Shown here: positions 22,497 through 34,480 of the stretch, piece by piece
Position numbering within the stretch: the stretch's first letter is position 1
Layout of the letters: each line of letters starts with the position of its first letter
Source of the DNA: Akebia trifoliata
Lineage: Eukaryota > Streptophyta > Magnoliopsida > Ranunculales > Lardizabalaceae
Direction of reading: 5' to 3'
DNA length: 64,000 nt
Assembly: GCA_017979445.1 (NCBI GenBank)
Contig: CM030706.1
Coordinates: forward strand, 25,708,281-25,772,280
Position numbers and translations under genes: made by a program
Notes under the pieces: generated by a model
Database searches by the model: none
What the model was told of the DNA's origin: nothing
Seen by the model: only the letters and a program-made list of their open reading frames with translations

Positions 22497-25400
22497 CACC
22501 CCCAAACTTACCTTTTTCTAGTCCCTAGAAAATAAAACTACTACTTTCTCAAGCACCTCGACTGTATTTAGCGAATGCAACAAGCCCTTGAACCGCTAGG
22601 TTACCCCTAGTAAACGAGTTTGACTCATGAGGGTTTGTAGAAAATATACCCACAAAATTTGAAAACAACTTTGAAGTAAAAATAGTAAAAATGCAAAACT
22701 TATATTGAAAAGCACAACTTTTTTTTTTTTTTGTCAATCAATTGGAAGTACTGCTTGGTATAGAGTTTCAACCCTTATTTCTCTACGACAAAACTTAGAC
22801 ATTGATCTTTGAGCGATAGTGATTCTAATTCAGAAATTTAAGAGATTCGATTTCCTATAATGTGTTTTAACCTTTTGACTACTCAAGAATGGCTAGAGTA
22901 ACTTAGGATTTAATTCTAAACTTAGCATCATGTCTGGGGTAGTGAGAAGTGTGGATATTCACTTTATACCTCTAAGGGACTTTATCTGTGATATTCCAGT
23001 ATACTCACATTTTTACACTTGATGGCTTTCACCCTACTAAAACTTTACATAAACTTTTGGATTTTGGATTTTTTTTTTTGAAAGGTCTCTTTTTTTCTAT
23101 TACTTGTTCACTCTTTTTTAAGAAAAGTAGGCAGCCCTTTTCAAGGTACCCAGTCTAATTCAATGGTTGCTATACAAGGTGTATACAACCCAGTTCTGTT
23201 TTTCTTCTAATTACCAACCAATTGAACAAGGAAGTCAAAGTTCATCAAACCTAGTTTTTCCTTAAACTCTAGGTAGAAAGAAGGTAACAAGCTCTCTAAG
23301 TACAATCTAGATTCTTGGTAACCTTATTAGAATTGACTGTAAACCAAAAGATAACTTTGCTCTAATTTTTACCTAAGAGAAACACAAATGGGGACTCCAG
23401 ATCATAGCTTCCAATGAAAGACTGATTAAATATTTTTAACTAAGTGCTTAAAGATACAAGTGAAGATTTTGAGCAAAATACAATAAAGTCGCCAACCAAA
23501 TATTTTTCAATTTTTTTTTATATAAAAGAAGAAATCCGACCCATACACCCCTAAACTTAAACATTATATTGTCCTCAATATTTCAACATATACATGCAAA
23601 GGTAAAATTGAAATTGACAAAATAAAATGACGTGGCTTAAATAGCACCTGAGAAAGACCTTACAATCCTGTTGATATTTAACACAATGTTCCCTGAAACG
23701 TGTAGTTTGCCTCCCAGAAGCGCTAAGTTTAACGTCTTTAGCTAGATTAAAACTTTGTTAACTTTGATAGACGGGGTCATCAAGGAGAAGAACTTCCTCC
23801 TGCGGAACATACTCGAGAAAATGTTTAAGACATTGGCCATTCACTTTGAAAGTGGATCCGTCCTTATGATTAAGGACTTCAACAGCACCATGGGGGTATA
23901 TTGTTTAGATAATATATAAGCCAGTCCATCGAAACTTAAGTTTTCTTGGAAAAAGGTGGAGTCTGTTATCATACAATAAAACTCTTTGAATAGGAATGAA
24001 ATTCGTCCTAAGAATGTGCCTATCGTGAAAGAATTTGGTACGTTTTTTGTACCTTTTGGCATAATCATACGAGTCATTTCTAATCTCTTCTAACTCGTCT
24101 AGTTGTAACTTTCGTTTCTCACCGGCTTTATTAAAATCAAAGTTTAGGCGCTTGATCGCTCAATATGCATGATGCTCGAGTTCTATAAGGAGATGATAGG
24201 CCTTACCAAAAACTAACCGGTAAGGAGACATCCCTATGGATATCTTGAATGCAGTCCTATAAGCCCAGAGTGAATCACTCAATCTCAAAGATCAATCTTT
24301 TCTTGAAGGATTGACTATTTTTTCTAAGATAGTCTTTATTTCCTTATTATAAATCTCCACTTGCCCACTTGTTTGTGGGTGGTAAGGTGTGACAACCTTA
24401 TGTGTTATGAGATATTTCTTCATCAACGCAGGAAAGATCTTGCTGTAAAAATACGAGCCACCATCACTTATGATAGCTCGCGGAGTATCGAATCTTGAAA
24501 AAATCGTCTCCTTGATGAATTTTATCACGACCTTGTGATCGTTAGTTCTACATGCCACAGTTTCGACTCATTTTTACACATAATCAACGGTAACTAAGAT
24601 ATATTAGTAACCCTGAGAGATAGAAAATGGTCCCATGAAGTCTATACCCCACACGTCAAAAATTTCGATGATCAAAATAGGATTTTGCGGCATTTCATTT
24701 CTTTTGGAGATTTTTCCTAATCTTTGACATCTATCACAAGATTTGCTAAACTCGTGGGCATCACGAAAAATACTAAGCCAGAAAAAACCGCCTTATAAGA
24801 TTTTTATAGCGGTCTTCTTACCACTAAAGTGCCCTCTGTAGGCATGATTATGGTAAAACTCTAGGATATTGACTTGTTCACAGGTTGGAATACAACGTCT
24901 AATGATTTGATCGGGATAATACTTAAATAAGTATGACTCATCCCAAAAATATTATTTTGTTTTTGACAGAAGACGGAGTTTCTCTTGACTAGTCATTTCG
25001 ACTGGGAATTGACTTATAACTAAGTAGTTGACAATGTCCGCATACCATGGAGCATTGACTTGAGAGATTTGCATAAGTTGCTCATCGAAAAAAGATTCAG
25101 AGATGCGTAAGGACTCCTCGGATAGCTTGTTAATTATCCTAGACAAGTGGTTAACTACGATATTTTTTGTCCCCTTTTGTCTTAGCTCTAGAGATCAAAC
25201 TCTTGTAGAAGTAGAATCCAACGGATTAACCTTGCTTTAACATTTTTCTTTGATAGAAGGTACTTCAATGCTGCGTGATATATGTAGATCACGACTTTAG
25301 ATCCTATAAGGTAGGGGCGGAATTTTTCAACGGCATAGACCACTGCTATCATTTCCTTCTCTATTGTAGAGTAGTTAAGCTGAGCATCGTTAAGGGTTTT

Positions 25401-26438
25401 ACTAGCATATTAGATAACATGAGATTGTTTTTCGATTCGCTGACCCAAAATAGCACATATTGCATAATCCGAAGCGTCACACATAACTTCGAATGGAATG
25501 CTCCAATTTGGAGGTTGAATAATGGGTGCCGAGGTCAACTCGGATTTGAGCTTGTTGAACGTAGAGAGACATGACTCTGAAAAGTCGAAAGGAACATCAT
25601 TTCCCAATAGCTCACATAAAGGTTTCGAGATTTTTCAAAATCTTTAATGAATCTATGATAGAATCCCGCATGGCCTAAGAATGACCTAATTTCTTTAACC
25701 GTTTTAGGAGGTGGTAATTTTTCGATTAGACCTACATTCGCCTTATCTACCTCAATCTCCTTAGTAGAAACAGTGTGCCCTATCACAATCCCAGATGTTA
25801 CAATGAAATGGCATTTTTCCCAATTGAGGACTAGATTGACCTTTTTGCAACGTACAAGGACCAAAGTCAAGTAATGGAGACATTCCTTGAAACTTGGTCC
25901 GAAAATTAAAAAATTGTCCATGAACACTTCGAGATATCTTTCTAACATGTCGGAAAATATACTCATCATGCAGCATTGAAAAGTAGCGGGTGCATTGCAC
26001 AATCCAAAAGGCATGCGACGATACATAAAAGTTCCAAAGGGACAGGTAAAAGTTATTTTCTCTTGATCGATTGGAGCAACAGGTATCTGGTTGTACCCAG
26101 AATAACCATCTAAGAAGCTAAGAATGTCCTACTAGACGCTCTAACATTTGATCAATGAAAGGTAAGGGAAAATGATCCTTAGGAGTCATCGAGTTGAGTT
26201 TCCTATAATCGATACACACTCTCTATCCATTTTGGACTCGAGTGGGGATTAATTCGTTGTCTTGGTTCACTACCACAGTGATAGCAAATTTCTTAGGAAC
26301 TACTTATATAGGATTCACCCAACGACTGTCAGAGATAGGATAGATAATATCCGCATCTAGCAATTTCATCATTTCCATTCGAACCACGTCTTTCCTGACA
26401 GGATTTAGCCGTCTCTAAGGTTCTAACGAAGGCTTAGT
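22497..26438 (-). mobile_element. Athila-clade Ty3/gypsy element, internal region with broken pol
   Basis: Reading down the minus strand from the gap: RT starts near 26350 with SDSRWVNPI, then RVCIDYRKLN, PLPFIDQMLER, MPFGLCNAPATFQ, and FMDNFLIF in place of the catalytic FMDDF (Asp to Asn), then EIRSFLGHAGFYHRFIKDF (25535-26026). RNase H begins with FEVMCDASDYA (25410-25607). Integrase shows FGTPRAII-like [15 protein letters not shown] and [10 protein letters not shown] (24292-24558). The basic C-terminal part with PHGAVE-like residues lies at about 23841-24077. GAG and protease would lie in or beyond the gap. Numerous stops make it non-functional. 22497-23780 is a non-coding 3' region with no env-like frame seen. 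Confidence 0.85.
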
Positions 26439-26538
26439 NNNNNNNNNNNNNNNNNNNNNNNNNNNNNNNNNNNNNNNNNNNNNNNNNNNNNNNNNNNNNN
26501 NNNNNNNNNNNNNNNNNNNNNNNNNNNNNNNNNNNNNN
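26439..26538. other. Assembly gap (100 N)
   Basis: Exactly 100 N, a conventional placeholder for a gap of unknown size. Left of it is the RT region of a minus-strand Athila element, right of it the leader of a plus-strand Tat element. The Athila 5' part and the Tat1 5' LTR are therefore probably missing here. Confidence 0.98.
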
Positions 26539-27545
26539 AAACTGGGGTTCAATACCGTCTGATCAGGTGATTCTGAGAGATATATTGATGCACCCAGGCT
26601 GGAGTGACCTGAGGCTTTGTCCTATTGTGAGCCACACAGTCACATGTCCCGATTGCCAACGTAGTACTAGTACGTGTTCGGTCCCCTCGTGGGATGTCAA
26701 ACCATTTATGAAAGCTACAACTCTTGACTCGTACCCGTAGGTATAAAAGATAATCTAAGTATATCAATTGCACTTTTTGGTCAAAACCGGTGCCTAAGCA
26801 GATCTTGCCCCACTGTACCCTACTGTACGAGGGGGATAGACTATGTCTATTCTAGACGAGAGGTATTTAAGTGGACCCTTGCTCAACATTGTGCGCCACC
26901 TCTCAACTGGAGATCAAACTGGCTGTTTTTGGCTTCAGAGAAGTGAATTGAGGTTTTAGATTATCACCTATACGGTATATCAAACCAAGTCACCACGTAT
27001 CGAAAGGTATATAGGTGTGCTTGGGCAAGGGTGGCTAGATAAAAATGCATTGCACGTAGTAAGCTTAGAGTCTAGAAATCTTCCCAATAGGTCACGACTC
27101 GAACTTATCGTGGGTGTTCCTGGGTTGTTTATTGATTGGAACCTGTTGATTGATGAATGTATGTGAGTGCTGTGAATGATGAGATCAGGGTGTATGATTG
27201 TCCTCAAGGATCAAAAATGTCATTTTTGAAAATTAAAATGGGTGCACCGACCCAATAAAGAATCCATTCTTTTACAGTCCGTCCCGATCCAACAATCATG
27301 GTGGGCCAAACCATTTAAATGGAAATCAAATTTGCAAAAAAAGACAAATAGTTTACAGAAAGAATATTTTTCAAAAAAGATTATTTTCCAAAAAGAAGTT
27401 TTCCTTAGAAGAAATATTTTCCAGAAAAAATATTTTCCAAGAAATATTTTTCATAAGAATAAGATTTTCCAAAAGAAAATAAAAAATTGATCTTTTACAT
27501 GGACTATTGGAAGAGTACTAAAATACCCTTTTGTGTCAAACCAGG
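26539..27545 (+). mobile_element. Tat1 5' leader region
   Basis: Non-coding sequence preceding ORF1. It is homologous to the leader of Tat-B on the minus strand: for example GTAGTAAGCTTAGA and GGTCACGACTCGAAC near 27055-27110 match 59600-59680 reversed. The segment 27350-27480 is A-rich low complexity with repeated TTTTCCAAAAG-like units. Short frames here are not coding. Confidence 0.6.
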
Positions 27546-28727
27546 ATGCTAGTCGCAGGCGATAACCCAATCAATCAGTTAGTCAAAACAACCGTCATAG
27601 GAATGCACCCAGTAGAGAAGATCAATTTTGGGAGATTCATGTTGAGGAGTGCCCTCTACTTCCACGAATTTGAGATAGACTGGAACCTCTTACATGCTAT
27701 GGCTAAGCGATGGAACCCCTACCTTCACATATTCCACATTGGGCGTATGCATTTGTGCCCCACTCACGAGGATTATTGCAGCATCATGGGGATATCCACT
27801 TCAGGACCTCTAGTCAGGCCCTCGTTGAAGACCGGGTATTTTGGTGACCTCGCCACAGGACTAAACATTTCCAAGGAAGAAGCCAAGGCCTTAGTTCATA
27901 ACGGAAGACTGGACTTAGTCCCTTTACTAGGTCCGTATCGCTCCCGCAGTCACCCTATCAATGTAAAACCCAAAACCTGGCGAGCCACTAGAGATTATCG
28001 ATTATGCCTAGGAATCCTAGCCCAATACATACTGACTTCTAATAGTAATGGCCAAACTATCCCTGAGTCTTCCATAGATATAGCCTCTCAACTCTCAAAG
28101 AAAATCAACCCGGTACCTCTCATCCTAGTTGAAACTTTCTCAAGTTTAGATGCCATAAAAAATGGTGAGCGGGAAAGCTTCAAAGGAAGCCCCCACTTAC
28201 TCTATATGTGGCTTTGTGATCGTCTCAAAATCGTAGATGTTCCCTCAAACCTCGAATATGGGCCAGAACATTTTTCCAAGAGAAACTTGTTAGTGCGTCA
28301 CAACTCGATCAAAGCTTGGAGCAAATGGTTAGACTCTCGCCTTGCCCGTCATATCGGTTTAAGGTGCCCATGGTGGATGACTGATCCCCCGGTTCTAGGA
28401 ACCAAAGGATCCTACTATGTCCGTCTGATCGGTTTAGAAGAAACATCTTTTTACCATCCTAATTTGATCCCAGAACAGTACGACGTACCCTTAGAGTTAT
28501 CTTTACCTCAACCCAAAGCTTTCTTTCCCCCCGAGCCTTTGATTGAAAAGTTAATACACCTCATTGAGAAAGCTTGGAACAAGCGCACCTTAGGGTATCC
28601 AAACGGACCAGCAGAATTCAAAGAACCAGTTGTTAGAGCTAAGAGGGTCAAGCCTGACAGTAATCCTGATGACCGTCAAGATAAAGCCAAGCGTCCATGT
28701 AAAAATAGCTCAAGTCAAATTTGTTGA
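27546..28727 (+). CDS. Tat/Ogre ORF1, plant mobile-domain-like protein of unknown role
   Basis: An uninterrupted 393-codon frame from the ATG at 27546 (the frame is open a little further upstream). Tat/Ogre elements carry an extra ORF upstream of gag, and this one has the matching position. Conserved features are FGRFMLRSALYFHEFEIDW near residue 30, then WNPYLHIFHIG, LCPTHEDYCSIMGI, LVPLLGPYR, LILVETFSSLD and GSPHLLYMWLCDRL. These resemble the DUF7745 / plant mobile domain type found in Ogre ORF1. A basic tail follows (KAKRPCKN). Function is unknown. It is the only open gene of this element, whose gag and pol are broken. Confidence 0.75.
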   Translation: MLVAGDNPINQLVKTTVIGMHPVEKINFGRFMLRSALYFHEFEIDWNLLHAMAKRWNPYLHIFHIGRMHLCPTHEDYCSIMGISTSGPLVRPSLKTGYFGDLATGLNISKEEAKALVHNGRLDLVPLLGPYRSRSHPINVKPKTWRATRDYRLCLGILAQYILTSNSNGQTIPESSIDIASQLSKKINPVPLILVETFSSLDAIKNGERESFKGSPHLLYMWLCDRLKIVDVPSNLEYGPEHFSKRNLLVRHNSIKAWSKWLDSRLARHIGLRCPWWMTDPPVLGTKGSYYVRLIGLEETSFYHPNLIPEQYDVPLELSLPQPKAFFPPEPLIEKLIHLIEKAWNKRTLGYPNGPAEFKEPVVRAKRVKPDSNPDDRQDKAKRPCKNSSSQIC

Positions 28728-28921
28728 AAGATGTTTTTAATGAGAACACTATTTGTCAATCATTTTCAATAAAGCTATTTTTCTTTCAAATAAATATTGA
28801 TTTCTTCTTCGAATGTTCATTATGTGAATGGATTAATTAATGGATTAGTGCACAAACCTCAATGAAATGATTCTTTAAAATGTTATCAAGAGGGTAATAC
28901 TGAAATTGACTAAATTTACCT

Positions 28922-30301
28922 TTGATGGGGTCATATAGGATTATCATTGCGCCTAAACTCAAGCGTCCGTCTCCTAGTTGGAGTCGTAAGTCCGGTCGGT
29001 TAGAACGAGCTACAGCACCAAGTCAACAAGCAGAGATGGCTTCAGAATCTGAACTTAGAGAGATCCGTAAGATCTTGGCAGCATTTGCTAATGACATCAA
29101 CAATATAAAGGGCAAAGTGGAAGTGTTAGAACAGACTTCGGAATCAACGGGCAATCCCCTAAATGATCCAAAAGGAAAGAAGGTAGAAGAGAGACATCCA
29201 CATGAAGTCTTTGAACTCGACGGAGATGAAGAATATGTTGATGAGAACCCAATGTTAGCGAACAGAATGTCTCAGTTAGAATCAGCTATGAAGAGTATAA
29301 AGGGTATCGATGAAATTGCAGCAGGCATTGAAGCTTTGAACCGCATCCCCAGAATCCATTTGCCAGAGAAGTTGTTGAATGCCGGAAATGGATAAGTTTA
29401 GTGGTATAGGGTGTGCAAAAAACACATTAAGGTGTATGTTACTAACATGCGCACTATGGGACTTAGCGATGAACATATGACATTGTTGTTTCAGAGAACC
29501 TTATCAAGATTAGCACTACGCTGGCTAATGTCTCAAGATCCAGTTACTGTGGGCACCTGGGAGAGTATGTCAAAGGCTTTCTGGCATCAGTACAAGTATA
29601 GTACCGAGATTGAGACTTCAAGAAGGGATTTGGAAGCAACTAAGCAGAGGAATGGGGAGACATTTACTGATTTCATTGGTCGTTGGAGGGCCAAGGCTGC
29701 CCAAATGTGGGACAGACCTTCGGAAAAGGAACAAGTAGTGATCATCTTAAAGAACCTCTCACAAGGATATGCTCAGCACTTAGTAGCCCAATATCTCCCT
29801 ACCTTCGAGTCTTTGTTACAAACCGGAAGTCAACTTGAAGACACTTTTGCCTCTAGGATCCTTTCTAACTCTTCGGATAACAAGCTTAAGAAACCCTATA
29901 TTTCTAAACCTAGTACCAACCATGTCTACATAGCCAATACATCATTTACCCCAGCTCAACCCCCAGTCCGAACTAATAACCAGGCTCACCCAAGTCAACT
30001 TCGAACCCCGCGTCAATTTACCAATCTAGGGATGAGTCTCACTGTAGCTTTTCACAAATTGGTGAAAAAAGGGCTTCTTACCCCTATCCAACCCCGACCT
30101 CTATCTAATCCCTTGCCAGCTGGACACAATTCTAACTTATTCTACGAGTTCCATCAAAACCCTGGCCATCACACGGATTGATGTATTACCCTACGTCATG
30201 CCATTCAAAACCTGATTGACAACAAGAAAGTCACAATCCCTAGCCCACCGAATGTCACCACTAATCCATTACCTACCTATCAACCTCCACCAACCCTGAA
30301 C
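28922..30301 (+). pseudogene. Tat1 gag (capsid) region, frameshifted
   Basis: The N-terminal part (28922-29395) has a coiled-coil-like stretch with KVEVLEQTSES and MSQLESAMKSIKGI. The capsid-like core continues in another frame at 29411-30181: MRTMGLSDEHMTLLFQRTL, FWHQYKYSTEIETSRRDLE, ETFTDFIGRWRAKAAQMW and EKEQVVIILKNLSQGYAQHL. The change of frame near 29380-29425 breaks the protein, and a TGA at 30179-30181 interrupts it just after GHHTD, after which the same frame continues as CITLRHAIQNLID into the next segment. Tat-B carries a homologous gag. It would have formed virus-like particles in the cytoplasm; it is now non-functional. Confidence 0.85.
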
Positions 30302-31861
30302 ATGGTTTCTCACACACCATTGCCATTCGATCCTATCTCTCTCATCCATCCAATTCAAGTCAAACTGCCTAGTTACCCCCTTGCCGGGACAGCCTTCACT
30401 GATGAGGTTTTCACCACAAACTACGAACCATTCGATTTAACCTCAGATGATACGTATTGTTTATCCCCGCCTCGATACAGTAGCCCCACATTCACCAGTT
30501 ACCTGTTGGCCCAGATGAACTTAAAAAGCCCTGTACCTTTAACGGATGAAGATTCATACTTGTTGACTGAAGATGATGAGTCTTTCTCCCTCTCTTGTGA
30601 TGAAGTTAGACATATGACTCGAGGGGGAAGAGTCTTTAAGCCACAAGAACTCTGTGTTGATAATCCTGCAACCCTGGCAAGAAGAGAAAGAGAAGATCCT
30701 ATTAAAGAAAACATTGAAGAAGATGACTCCGTGATCAAGCAATTCAAGAAATCAGGAGCCAATATCTCAGTTTGGGGTTTACTTATGGCTTCCACTGCCC
30801 ATAGGGAGGCTGTTCTCAAAGCATTAAATACAGCCCAAGTCTCCTTTGATACTTCTCCAGATCAGCTGGCCAACATAGTAGGGGCAATTTATGTGGAGAA
30901 CATCTTATCCTTCTCAGACTCCGATCTCCCAAAGGAAGGAGCAAGTCACACTAAACCATTGCACATCACAGTTGACTGTAACGGGATGAGGGTACCTCTA
31001 GTATTGATCGATAATGGGAGTGCATTGAATGTTTGCCCTTTGAAGACCGCCACTTGCCTTGGGTTTAAAACTGATGATCTCAAGCCCACTAATCAAGGGG
31101 TTAGGTCCTATGATAACACTAAAAGGGATGTACTGGGAATTCTGCACCTTCGATTGTCCACGGGCATAGCTGAATTTCTGGTAGAATTTCAGGTCATAGA
31201 CATCCAGTCCTCCTTTAATCTGTTATTAGGAAGACCATGGCTACACCAAATCAAAGCCATACCTTCCACGCTACACCAGAAGGTCAAGTTTATCAGAGAT
31301 GAGCTAGTGATCACTCTCCATGGAGATGCTGAAATCATAGGGATCATAAATAGCACTGAAACTAAGGATGAACCGCTGCTTGAGATTCAGCCCGAACAAC
31401 AGGGAGTAGAGCTCAGTGGGTTCGAGTTTGAGAAAATATGCTCAGTCCAATGGGATAAAGCCATGAAAGAATATTTTCCAATGGAAAATACTTCTAACTG
31501 CAATATGGCCAATATATTCAAGAAAATGAGATTTTTTCTTGGTATGGGCTTAGGCCGCAAACAACAAGGTATTAAAGAGGCACCAATGATTAGAGAGGCC
31601 ATTGGAACATTCGGGCTAGGATATAAGCCTACTAATGAAGATTGGGCCCAATACTGGAAGACAAAGCGAGACAAGGCAATTGCGAAAAGGCAAAAACGCA
31701 CCACGGATCTCATCAAAATGAAACCTTATCGTAAGACCCTTAATGGCTATTTTGTGAAGGAAGGAGAAGATTTTCGTTACTGTGGGTTCCCCGAGCCATT
31801 CATTAACCACATCACAGGTACTCGTCTGCCGGGGTTTGAGATCTTCTTTGGTATGGATTAG
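30302..31861 (+). CDS. Tat1 gag C-terminus, aspartic protease and G-patch
   Basis: A 519-codon open frame that is really a continuation of gag in the same frame after one TGA. An acidic linker (about residues 50-170) is followed by a retropepsin-like domain: VPLVLIDNGSALNVCPL at about residues 230-246 (D-N-G-S active-site loop of Tat/Ogre type) and NLLLGRPWLH at about 308. A G-patch, FLGMGLGRKQQGI, lies at about 412, a known feature of the Tat/Ogre Pro-RT linker. It ends at TAG (31859-31861), directly followed in frame by more linker sequence. The protease would have cleaved the polyprotein. Being open does not show that it is expressed, as the 5' part is broken. Confidence 0.8.
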   Translation: MVSHTPLPFDPISLIHPIQVKLPSYPLAGTAFTDEVFTTNYEPFDLTSDDTYCLSPPRYSSPTFTSYLLAQMNLKSPVPLTDEDSYLLTEDDESFSLSCDEVRHMTRGGRVFKPQELCVDNPATLARREREDPIKENIEEDDSVIKQFKKSGANISVWGLLMASTAHREAVLKALNTAQVSFDTSPDQLANIVGAIYVENILSFSDSDLPKEGASHTKPLHITVDCNGMRVPLVLIDNGSALNVCPLKTATCLGFKTDDLKPTNQGVRSYDNTKRDVLGILHLRLSTGIAEFLVEFQVIDIQSSFNLLLGRPWLHQIKAIPSTLHQKVKFIRDELVITLHGDAEIIGIINSTETKDEPLLEIQPEQQGVELSGFEFEKICSVQWDKAMKEYFPMENTSNCNMANIFKKMRFFLGMGLGRKQQGIKEAPMIREAIGTFGLGYKPTNEDWAQYWKTKRDKAIAKRQKRTTDLIKMKPYRKTLNGYFVKEGEDFRYCGFPEPFINHITGTRLPGFEIFFGMD

Positions 31862-34480
31862 CCTGAAGAGGAAGCAAGCATAGAAGCTGAAGAAAAGAAA
31901 ATTGAAGACTGGCAGTTCAATCTAGACTCCCTCAACATCGACCAGCTATTCATTAAAGATCACGGTATCTTAGTGTTGTCAGTTGAGAAAAGGATCCCAA
32001 ATCCTCAGTCTGTAATCAAACCCGCTGTGGGTCTTTATCAAATTACCATGTAATCAGTCCTGTGTTGCATGTCAAGGCGGGGTCTGTCGGTCCCATTAGT
32101 CCTGTTCAGTGACATGCCAGTCAGTCCTTTATTTCTGTTGAGTCAAATAAGTTAGTTGTTTCTGCTGAGTCTACTTTTTCTAGTGAGCCTATTTTTCCTG
32201 CTGAGTCAAGTGAGTCTGTCAAGTTGGCAATGAGTCCTGTTACCCCATCTTCTTTTAATGAAATGAAAGAAATTCTTGATTACCCCGAGCGCAGTAATAA
32301 TTCAACTAATAATCTGACTTCGGAGGGAGAATCTTCTGATGAAGAACCTCCCCCTGAAATTATCAAATTACTGGAACAAGAAAATGAACGTCGGGCTCAA
32401 CCTCCAATGGAGGAAGTAGAGGTTATCAATCTCGGAACAAAAGAAAATCCTCAAGAGATTCGGATTGGGATCACATTATCCCCTGATGAACGCAAAGGAT
32501 AGTAGACTTTCTCAGAAAGTTCAAAGACGTGTTCGCGTGTGGTCTTACGAGGATATGCCGGGATATAAGCACAGACATTGTTCAACATCGGATTCCGTTA
32601 TATCCAGATGCTCGACCATTAAATAGAAACTTCGACGTATGAAGTCGGAATGGACTCTGAAAATTAAAGAAGAAGTTACGAAGCAGATTAACGCCGGATT
32701 CTTGGAAGTAGTGGAATACCCAGAGTGGATTGCCAATGTCGTCCTTGTGCCGAAAAAAGATGGAAAAGTTAGGATGTGTGTAAACTTTAGAGACCTAAAC
32801 AAAGCAAGCCCAAAGGATAGTTTTCCTTTACCACACAGACGTTCTAGTAGACAGTACAGCAGGGCACGCTTTATTGTCCTTCATGGATGGTTTTTCGGGG
32901 TACAATCAGATAAAAATGGATCCTCGGGATATGCAAAAGACGTCGTTCATCACACAGTGGAGAACCTTTTGCTACAAGGTTATGCCTTTTGGTTTGAAGA
33001 ATGCCGGAGCCACCTATCAAAGAGCAGTCACGACTCTATTACATGACATGATACACAAGGAAGTCGAAGTCTATGTAGAAAATATGATAGTCAAGTCAAA
33101 AGAATGACTGGGGCATGTTGTTGCTTTAGAAAAATTTCTCACGAGGATTCAAAAGTATAAACTCCGCCTCAGCCCGCAGAAATGTGTGTTTGGAGTAACT
33201 TCTGGAAAATTGTTGGAATTTGTGGTCAGTCAAAGAGGGATCGAAGTAGACCCTGTGAAGATTAAAGCCATCCAAGAGATGCCACCGCCGAAAACTGAAA
33301 AGAAAATTCGAGGTTTTTTAGGCAGAATCCAGTATGTCAGTAGATTCATCGCTCAACTCACCAACGTCTGCGAACCTATTTTCAAGTTCCTCAAGAAGAA
33401 TGAACCAACAGTTTGGAATGAGCAATGTCAAAAGGCCTTCAACCAAGTCAAAGAGTATCTCTTGAACCCACCTATTTTGGTTCCACCCACACCGGGTGAA
33501 CCACTTCTTCTTTATCTGTCAGTCACAGAAGAAGCTATGGGATGCATGCTGGCACAGTATGACAAAGATACTCGAAAAGAAAGGGCTATCTACTACATCA
33601 GTAAGAAGATGTTAGAGTATGAACGAAAGTATTCAGCCTGGAAAAAACTTGCTTGGCACTAGTATGGGCTGCTCAGAGACTCCGACACTATATGCTATCT
33701 CACTCAATTATCTTGTTATCTCGGATGGATCCTCTCAAGTATCTTTTCGAGAAACCGACATTAATAGGGAGAACTGCACGATGGTTATTGTTGTTATCAG
33801 AGTTTGACATCACGCATGTTACACAGAAATCTATCAAGGGGAGAGCTGTAGCAGAATACTTGGCAGATCACCCAGTAGCAGAAGGATTAAGGCCTATTGA
33901 TCAGTTCCTAGATGAGAACATCTTGCATGTTGAAGAAGAGCCTCAAAACCAAACATGGCAATTGTATTTTGATGGAGCCGCCAATCAGAATGGGTATGGA
34001 ATAGGGGCAGTCCTATTTTCTCCAGAAGGATGCCACATTCCGATCGCTATTAAGTTAGCCTTCTCTAACACCAATAACACAGCCGAATATGAAGCATGCA
34101 TCGCTGGACTTGAAGCTGCTTTGAATCTGGGCATTACAAAAATTGAAGATTTTAGGGATTCAGCCTTGGTCATACACCAGTCATTGGAAGAATGGAAGAC
34201 TAGGGACGAAAAGCTGAAGCCTTATCATGAATATTTGTTAAACCTAGTGAGTAAGTTTGAAGCTATTATGTTCCAACATGTGTCAAGGGAAGATAATAGA
34301 TTTGCTGACTTGTTAGCCACTCTATCTTCAATGATCCATTTACCCCCTGGCATGGAATTGAGGCCGATCACTGTTGAAGTCCATGACAAACCTGCATATT
34401 GTTGTCAGATCAATATTGCTACTCGACTACCCGATGGAAAGCCGTGGTACACAGATATTAAAAAGGTGTTGGAAAAATAA
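31862..34480 (+). pseudogene. Tat1 linker, reverse transcriptase and two RNase H domains, broken
   Basis: After a linker with several stops (31862-32520; LNIDQLFIKDHG, SVIKPAVG) the RT appears in changing frames: WIANVVLVPKKDGKVRMC, FMDGFSGYNQIKM, PFGLKNAGATYQRA. The catalytic box reads YVENM instead of YVDDM, so both Asp are lost. Then come QRGIEVDPVKIKAI and IRGFLGRIQYVSRFI. The first RNase H (about 33480-33850) is frameshifted near 33655. A second, archaeal-type RNase H (about 33950-34330) keeps its acidic residues: YFDGAAN, AEYEACIAGLEA, FRDSALVIHQ, DNRFADLLATL. Two RNase H domains are diagnostic of the Tat clade. Confidence 0.9.

Noticed and set aside
25275..25574. 99-codon plus-strand frame
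   Set aside because: Antisense shadow of the Athila RNase H region.
27242..27490. 82-codon plus-strand frame rich in Phe, Lys and Gln
   Set aside because: A-rich low-complexity leader of Tat1; no homologue in the Tat-B leader.
26539..27545. Search for a CRISPR array, rRNA, tRNA or riboswitch here and elsewhere in the window
   Set aside because: None seen. The tandem repeats are minisatellites in LTRs and 3' UTRs without spacer structure, and this is plant nuclear DNA.
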